Notes: a model not told the origin generated them from the sequence alone. A stretch of 64,000 bases of DNA from Nocardioides insulae DSM 17944 (GCF_000422825.1 NZ_AUGU01000016.1:150364-214363); one strand, 5' to 3'. Shown: positions 25,896 to 34,902, numbered from the stretch's first letter. Translations and numbers: made by a program.

Positions 25896-25934
25896 CTTGG
25901 GAAGGTCGCGCTCTACCAACTGAGCTACATCCGC
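25859..25934 (-). tRNA. tRNA-Gly, anticodon CCC
   Basis: The lower strand reads GCGGATGTAGCTCAGTTGG at its 5' end and folds into a full cloverleaf. The acceptor is GCGGATG/CATCCGC, the D arm GCTC/GAGC, the anticodon stem CGACC/GGTCG with loop TTCCCAA (anticodon CCC), and the T arm GCGAG-TTCGAGT-CTCGT. The discriminator T is followed by an encoded CCA. It is 76 nt with CCA. Its 3' end is duplicated just downstream. Confidence 0.95.
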
Positions 25935-25950
25935 AGTGCCGGCTGACCGG

Positions 25951-25972
25951 CGGTGAGGATGCTACCTCACCG
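25951..25972 (-). terminator. hairpin at the end of the SGNH gene
   Basis: CGGTGAGG / CCTCACCG with a 6-base loop overlaps the stop codon of the gene ending at 25967 and lies before the tRNA 5' end. It may end that transcript. No T-tract is present. Confidence 0.45.
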
Positions 25973-26779
25973 GGTCGAGGGGATGTCCATCGGGCGGGCG
26001 AGTTCGGGAAATTTCGGGGTGAGACCGTCTCCGGAGGAGCGGCCGGTGACCCGGCGCCGCACCCAGGGGGCCAGGTGGTCCTTGGTCCACTCCCAGTTGG
26101 CGGACCGCTGCTCGCGGCGGGTGAGCACGGGCAGGGGGCGTGGGGTTGGTGCCGGGAGCGAGTGCCTGATCCCGAGCCGGTCGAGCACCTTGACGGCCAT
26201 CAGCTCGTGGCCAGGCGCGGCCATGTGCAGGCGGTCGAGGTCCCACCACCCCCAGTCGTCGTACTCGCGCATCCGCCAGAAGTCCACGATGGTGGCACCG
26301 TGCCGGTCGGCGCTCTCGCGGACGAGTTCGTTGTAGTAGGCGAACCGCCCCCGCATCGGCTTGTACATCGCCGAGCCCTGCCCGCTGAAGGCGGTCCACA
26401 CCAGCACCGTGGCGCCGTTCGCTCGCAGTTGGCCGATCGCCCGGTCGTAGTGGGTCATCAGGGTGTCGATGTCGACCCGGGGGCGGAGGATGTCATTGCC
26501 GCCCGCGTAGATCGTCACCAGGTCGGGCTCCAGCGCGAGCGCCGGCCGGAGCTGCTCGGCGAGGATCTGGGGGAGCTTGCGGCCGCGGATGGCGAGGTTG
26601 GCGTAGCGGAAGCGATCGTCCTGCCCGGCGAGCTGCGCCGCGACCCGGTCCGCCCAACCCCGAACGCCGTTGGGGCGACCCGGATCGGGGTCGCCGACAC
26701 CTTCGGTGAAGGAGTCCCCGAGGGCGACGTACCGCTGGAACCGACCGGGGATCAGAGCGTCGAGCACCATGGCCTCCAT
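25967..26779 (-). CDS. SGNH/GDSL hydrolase
   Basis: This 270-residue hydrolase has block [18 protein letters not shown] with the catalytic Ser, the oxyanion Gly in LAIRGRKL, Asn of block III in [13 protein letters not shown], and the block V Asp/His pair in [18 protein letters not shown]. Proteins like this are esterases or lipases acting on acyl or acetyl groups. No signal peptide is evident, so a cytoplasmic location is likely. The start could also be the Met three residues in (26770). The C-terminal tail after residue 215 is basic and not conserved in the family core. It is divergent from dcd by about 70 bases. Confidence 0.88.
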   Translation of the reverse strand: MEAMVLDALIPGRFQRYVALGDSFTEGVGDPDPGRPNGVRGWADRVAAQLAGQDDRFRYANLAIRGRKLPQILAEQLRPALALEPDLVTIYAGGNDILRPRVDIDTLMTHYDRAIGQLRANGATVLVWTAFSGQGSAMYKPMRGRFAYYNELVRESADRHGATIVDFWRMREYDDWGWWDLDRLHMAAPGHELMAVKVLDRLGIRHSLPAPTPRPLPVLTRREQRSANWEWTKDHLAPWVRRRVTGRSSGDGLTPKFPELARPMDIPSTR

Positions 26780-26850
26780 TGTGCGCTCCGGGAGCCCGGC
26801 GCATGGTCGCGGGGGTACGTCGAGCGGCCGGGGCAGGTAGGTTGTGCGGC

Positions 26851-27426
26851 GTGCTGCTGAGCGACCGCGACATCCTCGCCGAGATCGACGCCGGCCGGAT
26901 CCGGCTGGACCCGTACGACCCGGCGATGATGCAACCCTCCAGCATCGACGTGCGCCTCGACCGCTTCTTCCGGGTCTTCGAGAACCACAAGTACCCCCAT
27001 ATCGACCCGGCCGCCGACCAGACCGATCTCACCCGCGAGGTGGAGCCGGACGGCGACGAGCCCTTCATCCTGCACCCCGGAGAGTTCGTGCTGGGGTCGA
27101 CCTTCGAGGTCGTGACGCTGCCCGACGACGTGGCCGCCCGGGTCGAGGGGAAGTCGTCGCTGGGCCGCCTCGGGCTGTTGACCCACGCGACCGCGGGTTT
27201 CGTCGACCCCGGGTTCTCCGGGCACGTGACCCTGGAGCTGGCCAACGTCGCGACCCTCCCGATCAAGCTCTACCCCGGGATGAAGATCGGCCAGTTCTGC
27301 TTCTTCCGGCTCTCCTCGCCCAGCGACCACCCCTACGGCTCGGCGAAGTACGGCTCGCGCTACCAGGGTCAGCGGGGCCCGACGCCATCCCGGTCGTTCC
27401 AGAACTTCCACCGCACCCCGATCTAG
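26851..27426 (+). CDS. dcd: dCTP deaminase
   Basis: This 191-residue enzyme converts dCTP to dUTP; many actinobacterial members also go on to dUMP. Conserved blocks are [23 protein letters not shown], the catalytic region [24 protein letters not shown] (given in parts: [18 protein letters not shown]), HVTLELANV, and the C-terminal lid [15 protein letters not shown]. It begins with GTG. It is a nucleotide-pool housekeeping gene, useful as a marker of normal chromosome here. The kinase gene follows after 9 bases, so the two may be co-transcribed. Confidence 0.95.
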   Translation: MLLSDRDILAEIDAGRIRLDPYDPAMMQPSSIDVRLDRFFRVFENHKYPHIDPAADQTDLTREVEPDGDEPFILHPGEFVLGSTFEVVTLPDDVAARVEGKSSLGRLGLLTHATAGFVDPGFSGHVTLELANVATLPIKLYPGMKIGQFCFFRLSSPSDHPYGSAKYGSRYQGQRGPTPSRSFQNFHRTPI

Positions 27427-27435
27427 GACACCCGG

Positions 27436-28473
27436 ATGCAGGTCTTCGGCGGTCGCTACGAACTCCTCGACCCCATCGCCGAAGGCGGCATGGGGTCGGT
27501 GTGGCGCGTACACGACCGCAAGGACGGCCAGGTCAAGGCGGCCAAGCTGCTGCGACAGATCGACGCGTCCTCGTTGCTGAGATTCATGCGGGAGCAGTCC
27601 ACCCGGATCCACCACCCGCACGTGGTCACCCCGATGTCGTGGGCCGGCGAGGACGACGTGGTCCTGTTCACCATGCCGCTGGTTCGCGGCGGCTCGGTCG
27701 CCGGCCTGATCACGACCTACGGCGCCCTGCCGGAGCCCTGGGTGAGCGCCGTCCTGGACCAGTTGCTGGCCGGGCTCGCCGCCGTCCACGAGGCGGGTGT
27801 CGTCCACCGCGACGTGAAACCGGCCAACCTGCTCCTCGAGCCCACAGGTGCGGCCAGGCCGATCGTCCGGCTCACCGACTTCGGCATCGCGGCGCCGCTG
27901 GGGGAGCCCCGGCTCACCCGGGTCTCCCAGTCGGTCGGGACCACCGGCTACATGGCCCCCGAGGTCGAACTCGGTGCCGAGCCCGATCCGGCCCAGGACG
28001 TGTACGGCGCCGCCACGGTCGGGCTGGAGATGCTCACCGGCAGACGGCCGCCGTTCGACCTCGGGTCTGGGCCCGTCGGACGGCTCCAGGACCTACTCGT
28101 CACCGCCCGGGCCGAGGACCCTGCCCGGCGTCCCACCGTGGCGCAGTTCCGGGAGGCCCTGGGCGAGCTGGCGACCGCCGGATCCTGGGATCCGGCGGGG
28201 GTGTTCGTCGCAGACCAGTTCGCTGCGCCGGGGGCCCCGTCCGGCCCGAGCGGACCGCCTCCGTCGGCGTCGGGACCGCGACCCTCGTCGGGGCCGCGGT
28301 CCGGCCCGCTTCCGGGGCCCGTCAGCGGGCCACCGTCCGGGCCGCGGCGGCCGACACGGGCCGAGACCCAGGTGCGGGCCGCGGACGAGCACAGGTCGAG
28401 CCTGCTCCTGCCGATGCTGCTCGCGGGAGCCGGACTCCTCCTGCTGCTGGCAGCGATCATCGTCGTGCTCTGA
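27436..28473 (+). CDS. Ser/Thr protein kinase with C-terminal membrane anchor
   Basis: This 345-residue Hanks-type kinase has Gly-loop AEGGMGSV, catalytic Lys37 (KAAKLL), Glu53 in the C helix, HRDVKPAN with Asp126, DFG at 148-150 and MAPE. After the kinase domain (to about 245) comes a Pro/Gly/Ser-rich linker (PSGPSGPPPSASGP style). A single terminal helix LLLPMLLAGAGLLLLLAAIIVVL ends the protein, so it is anchored with the kinase inside and no extracellular sensor. This differs from PknB-type receptors with PASTA domains. Its substrates are unknown; the vWA protein converges on it. Confidence 0.92.
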   Translation: MQVFGGRYELLDPIAEGGMGSVWRVHDRKDGQVKAAKLLRQIDASSLLRFMREQSTRIHHPHVVTPMSWAGEDDVVLFTMPLVRGGSVAGLITTYGALPEPWVSAVLDQLLAGLAAVHEAGVVHRDVKPANLLLEPTGAARPIVRLTDFGIAAPLGEPRLTRVSQSVGTTGYMAPEVELGAEPDPAQDVYGAATVGLEMLTGRRPPFDLGSGPVGRLQDLLVTARAEDPARRPTVAQFREALGELATAGSWDPAGVFVADQFAAPGAPSGPSGPPPSASGPRPSSGPRSGPLPGPVSGPPSGPRRPTRAETQVRAADEHRSSLLLPMLLAGAGLLLLLAAIIVVL

Positions 28474-28497
28474 CCGCCCGAGGGCAGGGGTCGGGGA

Positions 28498-30483
28498 TCA
28501 GTGCGAACGGCGCCGCGAGCGCAGCAGGAGCAGTACGCCGGCGCCGAGCAGGGCCGCGACCCCGAGCGTGCCGAGGCTCCCGGCCGCGACCAGCTTGACC
28601 GTCGAGGGTCCGGGTTCGTCGGTGGCGGTGGCCGGCTCGCCGGCCTCCGCGGAGGCGCTGGGCTCCTCGGTGGGGGCAGCCGGGTCCTCGGTCGGCTCCT
28701 CGGTGGGGGACGCCGACGGTGAGGGGACGGGAGTGGCCAGACCCTCCTCGGCGTAGTCCGGTGCGCCCTCCCCGGCAGTGCCGGGCCTGCTCACGATCAG
28801 ATCGTAGGTGAGCTCGTAGGTGGTCCGGGTCGCCTCGTCGCTCAGCTGGACGGCCACGTAGTAGTCACCGGACGTGTCGGCCGCCCGGACGTCGGCCAGG
28901 TAGGTCTCGCGGTTGAGATAGCGGACCGGCGCGGTGGTGGCTCCGATGCGCGACTCATCGTCGATCCCGTAGAGGTTGGTGGTGTTGCTGATCGAGTCAC
29001 CGGACACGTCGGAGACAGAGGTCAGATCGGCATCGGCGCGATACGGGTCGTACAGCTCGACCCTGAGATCGGAGTCGGGGGCGACCACGTCGGCGAGCTT
29101 CGGAGCGGCGTGCAGCCGCACCTCGGTCTGCAGCCGCTGGCCCCAGTCGAGCGGCACCCGGAAGAGCTGGATCTCGCCGGGCACGATGGTGCGGCGGTAG
29201 GCGTTGTCCTCCAGTTCCACGGCGTCGGCGAAGGAGCTGCCGAAGCCGGTGTCGACGGGATCCTGCTCGTTCGGGACGTTGTCCCACAGCACGTCCTCGT
29301 GCTCCGCGGCAGGGGGGAGCCCGTCGTACGACGCGAGCGGCGGCTCCTCGCCCACCACGATCTCCAGCGGGGTGTCGCCCTTCGAGCGGCCGTCGGTGAC
29401 CTCCAGGGTCAGCACCAGTTGGTCGGAGGTGAAGCACTCGTCCTGGTAGGCGGCCTCGCTGCTGAGGACGGCCCCGTGCAGGAGTCGGTTGCGGTTGTTG
29501 TCCTCATAGGCGTCGTTCTCGGCGGTCGAGCTGCCACACTCCGCGCCCGCCCCGGTGCTCAGGGTGAGGTCGAGGCTCTGGTCGGCGTAGGGCTGGGCAG
29601 TGAGGCCGACGCGCAGGGTGGAACCGGGGATGGTGCGGTCGAGCAGGTAGAACCGCTTCGCCGAGGTGACCGGCATGGTGTCGGCGTAGGTGCCCTCGGT
29701 CAGCACCGGCGCCTCGGAGATGTTCTCGGTGCCGGTGACGGGGTCACCGGTCGCGGCGTAGGGCTGCATGGCGCGCTCGCTGATCCGCGTCATCGTGCTC
29801 TCCATCTCGGCGGCGTCCGCGGCGTCGTAGTAGGTGCCGCCGCCCTTCTCGGCGACGCACTGCAACTGCTCGCGGGCCTTGCCCGAGACCGACATCCCGA
29901 CCACGTCGATCTGGACGTCGACACCATCGGCCGCGATGTCGGCGGCCACCTGGCACGGATCGGGGGAGCAGGTCGACTCCCCGTCGGAGACCAGCACGAT
30001 CGAACGCTTGCCCTCACCGCCGATGTCGGCGGCGGCGGCACGCAGCGCGGCGGGGATAGGGGTCTCGCCGTACGGCTTGTACGACGCGACCGCCTGCTCC
30101 ATCTCGGCGCGGTTGTCGGTGCCCGGTTCCACCACGACCCGGGTGTCCTGGCAGGCGCCAGGGTCCTTGGCGGCGAAGACCTCCGAGCCGAAGACGCGCA
30201 GCCCGACGTACGCCTCCTCGGGCAGGGCATCGATGACGGTGGCGAGCGCCTGCCTGGCCTGGTCGATCTTGGTGCTGCCGCCGGCCTTCTCCGCCATCGA
30301 ACCCGAGGAGTCGAGCACCAGCATCATCCGGCCGTAGTCGGTGTCGACCTCGGTGCCCGAGGAGGTGTCGGTGGCCTCGCCGGACGGGTCGTCGGCCTGC
30401 GCGGGGACGGCGGTGAGGGCGAGCAGGAGCAGGACGGCCGAGGCGAGCACGCCGGGCAGGCCGACGCGGGCGGGGGTGGGCAT
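28498..30483 (-). CDS. secreted, membrane-anchored vWA domain protein
   Basis: This 661-residue protein has a signal peptide (residues 1-30, ending AVPAQA). A von Willebrand A domain begins near residue 50 with the metal-binding DSSGSM at 58-63 (VLDSSGSMAEK) and SDGESTC further on. The middle carries Tyr/Asp-rich beta segments of the kind found in bacterial pre-peptidase domains. A Pro/Glu/Thr-rich stalk (PTEEPTEDPAAPTEEPS) and a C-terminal helix GTLGVAALLGAGVLLLLRSRRRSH anchor it. It is likely a surface adhesion or protein-binding factor. No sortase motif is seen; the stop-transfer Arg cluster suffices. Confidence 0.87.
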   Translation of the reverse strand: MPTPARVGLPGVLASAVLLLLALTAVPAQADDPSGEATDTSSGTEVDTDYGRMMLVLDSSGSMAEKAGGSTKIDQARQALATVIDALPEEAYVGLRVFGSEVFAAKDPGACQDTRVVVEPGTDNRAEMEQAVASYKPYGETPIPAALRAAAADIGGEGKRSIVLVSDGESTCSPDPCQVAADIAADGVDVQIDVVGMSVSGKAREQLQCVAEKGGGTYYDAADAAEMESTMTRISERAMQPYAATGDPVTGTENISEAPVLTEGTYADTMPVTSAKRFYLLDRTIPGSTLRVGLTAQPYADQSLDLTLSTGAGAECGSSTAENDAYEDNNRNRLLHGAVLSSEAAYQDECFTSDQLVLTLEVTDGRSKGDTPLEIVVGEEPPLASYDGLPPAAEHEDVLWDNVPNEQDPVDTGFGSSFADAVELEDNAYRRTIVPGEIQLFRVPLDWGQRLQTEVRLHAAPKLADVVAPDSDLRVELYDPYRADADLTSVSDVSGDSISNTTNLYGIDDESRIGATTAPVRYLNRETYLADVRAADTSGDYYVAVQLSDEATRTTYELTYDLIVSRPGTAGEGAPDYAEEGLATPVPSPSASPTEEPTEDPAAPTEEPSASAEAGEPATATDEPGPSTVKLVAAGSLGTLGVAALLGAGVLLLLRSRRRSH

Positions 30484-30584
30484 GGCGGGGTTCTCTTCCG
30501 GGGGGAGACGGACAGCGGGATCGTCCTACCCGCCCGGCCCGGGTCCTAATCGTGGACCCTCGATTCACCGCGAGGCGATTCGAC

Positions 30585-30604
30585 TGGTTAGGCTTTCCTA
30601 ACCA
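30585..30604. promoter_or_regulatory. DtxR/IdeR-type iron box
   Basis: TGGTTAGGCTTTCCTAACCA is a near-perfect palindrome matching the DtxR/IdeR consensus (TTAGG...CCTAA). It lies about 90 bases before the siderophore-interacting protein gene and predicts iron repression of that gene. Confidence 0.85.
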
Positions 30605-30692
30605 ACCTGGGACGTCAATGCGCGTTGAAGCGGTCGAGCTCACCCGCGGGTGGCTCGGCCGAGGACCGCCCAGTTCCGCCGAGAGGATTCCC

Positions 30693-31589
30693 GTGCTCAT
30701 CGAAGTCACCGCCACTGCCGTACACCGGCTCTCTCCGTCCTTCGTCCGGGTCGAGTTGGGCGCCGCCGGCCTGGCCGACTTCGGGGTGGAGGGACCCACC
30801 TACGACCAGCGGATCAAGCTGATCTTCCCCAACGAGGCCGGCGAGCTCCCGCAGGGTCTGGGGGAGGCCACCTGGTGGCAGGACTACCTCGCCCTGCCCG
30901 AGGACGAGCGCGGCAGCATCCGCACCTACACGATCCGCGAGGTCCTCGGGACCGGGGCCGACACCAGGCTGGTCGTCGACATCGTCGTCCACCCCGCCCC
31001 GCACGGGCCGGGCTCGAGCTGGGCGCTCGCCGCCGAGGTCGGGTCGCGGCTGCTGGTCGTGTGCCCGCGCAAGGGGGAGTACATGGGAGGGATCGAGTTC
31101 GCGCCCGATTCGCTCGAGCGACTCCTGCTCGTCGGCGACGAGTCGGCGCTGCCGGCCATCGCGGCGATCGTCGAGCAGTTGCCTGTTCATGCCCGCGGTA
31201 CGGCGTTCGTGGAGGTGCCCCGCGCGGACGACGTCCAGCAGATCTCCGGCCCCGACGGGGTGGAGATCGTCTGGTTGCCTCGTGACGAGGCACCGGTGGG
31301 GCAGCGGATGCACGAGGCGACGGTCGCGCACCTCGGTGCGGTGGCGGCACTCCCCAGCGTGGCCGACGACGAGGTCGAGGTCGGGCTGTGGGAAACGCCG
31401 GAGTATTCGTCCTCCGGTGAGGAGATCGCGGATCTCCCGCACGAGCACAGTGCGCTCTACGCCTGGATCGCGGGAGAGTCGAAGGCCGTCACCGGGCTGC
31501 GCCGCGTGCTGGTCAAGGACATCGGCCTGGACCGCTCGCAGGTCGCCTTCATGGGTTACTGGCGCGAGGGCGTCGCGATGCGCGCCTGA
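30693..31589 (+). CDS. siderophore-interacting protein (ferric-siderophore reductase)
   Basis: This is a 298-residue cytoplasmic flavin reductase of the SIP/ViuB family, which releases iron from imported ferric siderophores with NAD(P)H. Family marks include RIKLIFPNEAG, the flavin motif RTYTIREV, GDESALPAI, and the ending VAFMGYWREG. A GTG start behind GAGAGGA is chosen because the protein then starts like other members (MLIEVTATAVHRLSPSFVRV). An ATG at 30618 would add 25 unconserved residues. An iron box lies upstream, so it is probably DtxR/IdeR-repressed. No siderophore synthesis or uptake genes are adjacent in this window. Confidence 0.92.
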   Translation: MLIEVTATAVHRLSPSFVRVELGAAGLADFGVEGPTYDQRIKLIFPNEAGELPQGLGEATWWQDYLALPEDERGSIRTYTIREVLGTGADTRLVVDIVVHPAPHGPGSSWALAAEVGSRLLVVCPRKGEYMGGIEFAPDSLERLLLVGDESALPAIAAIVEQLPVHARGTAFVEVPRADDVQQISGPDGVEIVWLPRDEAPVGQRMHEATVAHLGAVAALPSVADDEVEVGLWETPEYSSSGEEIADLPHEHSALYAWIAGESKAVTGLRRVLVKDIGLDRSQVAFMGYWREGVAMRA

Positions 31590-31605
31590 TCCCGGCGTCC
31601 CGCCC

Positions 31606-32436
31606 TCAGCGCCCCGCCAGGCTGATGTCGCCACTGACGGTGCGCAGCCGAAGTTCCACATGCTCCTGACCCTCCGCGGGCGCGCCCGTGGGCTGGAGGG
31701 CGGACTCGATGCGCCCGCTGACGGTGGTGATGTCGGTCCACACGGGTACGCCGGTGGGCACCCCGATCCTGACGTCGCCGGAAGCGCCCTTGGTGCTGAC
31801 CCGACCGCGGTGGACGCAGGTGAGCTCCAGGTCCCCGCTGCCGGTCTTGAGCACGACGTCCTGGCCGAACGACTCGGCGATCCGGAGGCTGCCGCTCCCG
31901 GTCTTGACCTGGACGGGGCCTGTCGCCCTGCCGATCTCGGCGTCGCCGGACCCCGTCGAGACCACGACCGAGCGGGCCGTCGTACCCAGCGAGCAGTCGC
32001 CGCTGCCGCTCTTCACCCGAACGTCGCCGACGGCCTCGGCGACGCGGACGTCCCCTGAGCCGCTGCTGGCGACCAGGGAACCCTCGACGCGGTCGAACTC
32101 GACCTGACCCGAACCGGACTGGGTCCTGGCCGTGCCGCAGACGCCGGCGACCCGGACCTCCGCACTGCCGGTCCTGCTGGTCAGGGTGGACAGGGTCGGC
32201 GCCACCACCTGGACGACGAGGTCGGAGCCGGTGAGCCCCTGCCTCTTCGGGCCGATCACTGCGATGTGGTCCTGGTGCTGCTCGACGCGGCACTGATCCG
32301 CATCGCGGCCGGCGACCACCACCGTGGTGCGGTCGGTGTCGGAGAAGGTGAGGTCGGCGTAGCCCCTGCCCAGTTCGATGTGGAGCTTGATCGGGCCAGG
32401 GGTGTGGAAGGAGTGGTCGTACTGCTGGGTCGTCAT
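31606..32436 (-). CDS. DUF4097 family beta-helix-like protein
   Basis: This 276-residue protein is built of short repeats around a GSG(D/S) core: TRTGSAEVRV, TQSGSGQVEF, ASSGSGDVRV, VKSGSGDCSL, VSTGSGDAEI, VKTGSGSLRI, LKTGSGDLEL and TTVSGRIES. These are each about 19-20 residues apart and form one beta-strand coil each. DUF4097 proteins are predicted right-handed beta-helices, often in stress or envelope operons, without known activity. No signal peptide or anchor is present. It lies 31 bases after the ribbon-helix-helix gene and is almost certainly co-transcribed with it. Confidence 0.85.
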   Translation of the reverse strand: MTTQQYDHSFHTPGPIKLHIELGRGYADLTFSDTDRTTVVVAGRDADQCRVEQHQDHIAVIGPKRQGLTGSDLVVQVVAPTLSTLTSRTGSAEVRVAGVCGTARTQSGSGQVEFDRVEGSLVASSGSGDVRVAEAVGDVRVKSGSGDCSLGTTARSVVVSTGSGDAEIGRATGPVQVKTGSGSLRIAESFGQDVVLKTGSGDLELTCVHRGRVSTKGASGDVRIGVPTGVPVWTDITTVSGRIESALQPTGAPAEGQEHVELRLRTVSGDISLAGR

Positions 32437-32467
32437 GGGGTCTCCTGGTGGTCGGGTGGCGTGCTGG

Positions 32468-32998
32468 TCACAGCCACCCGGTGAGGCGGCGGGGGCCCGA
32501 GGTCGGCCGGTCGCCGAGCGGCGGGGGGCTGAAGGATGAGGGGGTCGGGTCGGTCGGCCCGGAGGCCGACCCGGTGGCCGCCCGGACGGCGGCGACCAGC
32601 CAGGTGTTGAGCGACTGCCCGGCCTGCGCGGCCTCCTCCTCGGCTCGGGCCTTGAGCGGCTCGGGCAGGCGGAGGGAGACTCGGGCCTGGCCGGCGTCGG
32701 TGGTGGCCTCCGGCTCCGTGGTCGAGGGGCGCGACGGTGCCGTCGGCTGCTCCGGGGCCAGGTGCTGGAGGACGAAGCCGAGGTCGCGACCGTCGAGCCG
32801 GACCTCGACGCTGGCGTCGGGGAGCTCGGCTGAGATCTCGGCCGCAGCTTGGCCGATCGCCTCCATCAGGGCCAGTCGGGCGGCGGGTTCGATGGCATGG
32901 GTGACCCGCTCGATGGCGTCGCGGACCTCGGGGCCGCCGGCCTCCGCTACCCGGAGGAGATCCCGGCGGAGGGTGTCGGCGTACGGGCTCAGATCCAT
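32468..32998 (-). CDS. ribbon-helix-helix protein, likely autoregulator
   Basis: This 176-residue protein has an N-terminal helical domain (residues 1-70) and an acidic Pro-rich linker. A CopG/Arc-type ribbon-helix-helix lies near residues 108-140: RVSLRLPEPLKARAEEEA followed by GQSLNTWLVAAVRAA. The Pro-rich tail ends RRLTGWL. It precedes the DUF4097 gene; this pairing is common in actinobacteria. Three direct repeats with exact 11-base steps overlap its own start codon, the arrangement that RHH repressors use, so it most likely represses its own operon. A HicB-like antitoxin role is possible but no toxin is adjacent. Confidence 0.8.
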   Translation of the reverse strand: MDLSPYADTLRRDLLRVAEAGGPEVRDAIERVTHAIEPAARLALMEAIGQAAAEISAELPDASVEVRLDGRDLGFVLQHLAPEQPTAPSRPSTTEPEATTDAGQARVSLRLPEPLKARAEEEAAQAGQSLNTWLVAAVRAATGSASGPTDPTPSSFSPPPLGDRPTSGPRRLTGWL

Positions 32999-33027
32999 GA
33001 CGCCATTCTGACGCCAATGTGACGTCA
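32998..33027. promoter_or_regulatory. three 11-bp-phased direct repeats, candidate RHH operator
   Basis: TGACGCCA at 32998, TGACGCCA at 33009 and TGACGTCA at 33020 recur at an exact 11-base period. They begin at the start codon of the RHH gene and lie in the 100-base gap to the divergent symporter gene. Confidence 0.65.
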
Positions 33028-33098
33028 GATCAAGCCAGCTTGGTGTCATCTGGCCCGGAGCCATCACCCGAGGCGGCCCAGGTGCTTGACTGCCTCGC

Positions 33099-34877
33099 AT
33101 GGCGCTCAGCGGAATCTCGGCTCATGCCGCCACCGTCGTGGCGGCGCGCGACACGATCATCGACGCGAAGGCAGTCGACTATCTGATCGTCCTCATCTAC
33201 TTCGCCGTGGTGCTCGGTATCGGCATGGTCGCCAGGCGCCAGGTCTCCGACTCCGTGGACTTCTTCCTCTCCGGAAGATCGCTCCCTGCCTGGGTCACCG
33301 GACTCGCCTTCATCTCCGCCAACCTGGGCGCGGTCGAGATCATGGGCATGTCGGCCACCGGCGCCGAGATCGGCCTGCCGACGGTGCACTACTTCTGGGT
33401 GGGCGCGATCCCGGCGATGCTCTTCCTCGGCGTCGTGATGATGCCCTTCTACTACGGCTCCAAGGTGCGGTCGGTCCCCGAGTTCATGTACCGCCGCTTC
33501 GGCACCGGCGCGCACCTGGTCAACGCACTCTCCTTCGCCGTCGCACAGTTGCTCATCGCCGGCATCAACCTCTATCTGCTCGGCTCGATCGTGCACGCCC
33601 TGCTGGGCTGGCCGCTGTGGGTGGCGCTGATCGTCGCGGCGGTCATCGTGCTCTCCTACATCACCTTCGGCGGGCTGTCGGCGGCGATCTACAACGAGGT
33701 GCTCCAGTTCTTCGTCATCGTGGCCGCCCTGCTGCCGCTCACCCTGATCGGCCTCCACCGGGTCGGCGGCTGGCAGGGGGTCCAGGACGGCATCACCGGA
33801 GCGGCCAGCGCCAACCCCGACACCGTCGTACCCGCCGACCAGCAGCTGAACCCGTGGCCGGGCAACGCGCTGTCCGGCCTGGACAACGACGTGATGTCGG
33901 TGATCGGCATCGTCTTCGGCCTCGGGTTCGTGCTCTCCTTCGGCTACTGGACCACCAACTTCGTCGAGGTGCAGCGGGCGATGGCCTCCAACTCCATCTC
34001 CAGTGCCCGGAAGACGCCGATCATCGGCTCCTTCCCGAAGATGTTCGTCCCGTTCATCACGATCCTCCCCGGCATGATCGCCGCCGTACTCGTCACCGAG
34101 ATCGCCGACCTCAAGGCCTCCGGCGGCACCGCGGAGATCCCGGGCGGATCGGGCGGCAACGTGTCCTACAACGACTCGCTGCTGCTACTGATGCGCGACG
34201 TGCTGCCCAACGGCCTGCTGGGCCTGGCCATCGCGGGACTCCTCGCCGCGTTCATGGCGGGCATGGCGGCGAACGTGTCGGCGTTCAACACCGTCTTCAG
34301 CTACGACCTGTGGGAGCGGTACGTCGTCAAGGACCGTCCCGACGGCTATTACCTCACCATCGGCCGGCTCGCCACGGTCGGCGCGACCGTGGTCGCGATC
34401 TTCACCGCGGCTCTGGCGTCGAACTTCAGCAACATCATGGACTACCTGCAAACGCTCTTCGGGTTCTTCAACGCACCCCTGTTCGCGACGTTCATCGTGG
34501 GTATGTTCTGGCGCCGGATGACCGCCACCGCGGGCTGGGTCGGGCTGGTCTCGGGCACCGTGGGCGCGATCATCGTGGCGATCCTGTGCGAGGGCACCCT
34601 GGGCTCGCTCAGCATCGGCGTGATCCCGATCGACGGTCAGGGTGCGGCCTTCCTGGCCGCCGGCGCCGCGTTCGTCGTCGACGTCGTCGTCAGCATCGTG
34701 GTCACGTTGTTCACCCGGCCCAAACCCGCCTCCGAACTCGTCGGCCTGGTCTACTCGGAGACACCCAAGGAGTCGCTCACCGACCCGGACGAGGCCGGCT
34801 ACCCGTTCTACCGCCGCACGATCCCGCTCGCCCTGATCGCGCTGGTGCTGGTCATCATCCTCAACATCCTCATCTGA
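33099..34877 (+). CDS. sodium:solute symporter (SSS family)
   Basis: This 592-residue membrane protein of the SSS family (PutP/SGLT fold, about 13-14 helices) has the characteristic VDFFLSGRSLPAWVTGLAF and NLGAVEIMGMSATGAEIG, then YRRFGTG, SYITFGGLSAAIYNEVLQFF and, later, FMAGMAANVSAFNTVFSYDLWERY with the Na2-site serines. Sugar, myo-inositol and carboxylate transporters share these marks, and the solute cannot be fixed. The C-terminal region ends with a last helix IPLALIALVLVIILNILI. A small two-helix protein follows after 25 bases and is likely an accessory. Confidence 0.9.
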   Translation: MALSGISAHAATVVAARDTIIDAKAVDYLIVLIYFAVVLGIGMVARRQVSDSVDFFLSGRSLPAWVTGLAFISANLGAVEIMGMSATGAEIGLPTVHYFWVGAIPAMLFLGVVMMPFYYGSKVRSVPEFMYRRFGTGAHLVNALSFAVAQLLIAGINLYLLGSIVHALLGWPLWVALIVAAVIVLSYITFGGLSAAIYNEVLQFFVIVAALLPLTLIGLHRVGGWQGVQDGITGAASANPDTVVPADQQLNPWPGNALSGLDNDVMSVIGIVFGLGFVLSFGYWTTNFVEVQRAMASNSISSARKTPIIGSFPKMFVPFITILPGMIAAVLVTEIADLKASGGTAEIPGGSGGNVSYNDSLLLLMRDVLPNGLLGLAIAGLLAAFMAGMAANVSAFNTVFSYDLWERYVVKDRPDGYYLTIGRLATVGATVVAIFTAALASNFSNIMDYLQTLFGFFNAPLFATFIVGMFWRRMTATAGWVGLVSGTVGAIIVAILCEGTLGSLSIGVIPIDGQGAAFLAAGAAFVVDVVVSIVVTLFTRPKPASELVGLVYSETPKESLTDPDEAGYPFYRRTIPLALIALVLVIILNILI

Positions 34878-34902
34878 CCCACGATCCGAGAAGGAGATCC
34901 CC

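Noticed and set aside
25719..25946. Small frame with the text MTRLELATST and DETRTRDID over the tRNA
   Set aside because: These peptides are the usual false translation of the tRNA 3' region and its duplicate, not a protein.
32468..33100. Toxin-antitoxin module for the RHH gene
   Set aside because: No HicA, MazF or RelE-like toxin lies beside it; the partner is a DUF4097 beta-repeat protein.
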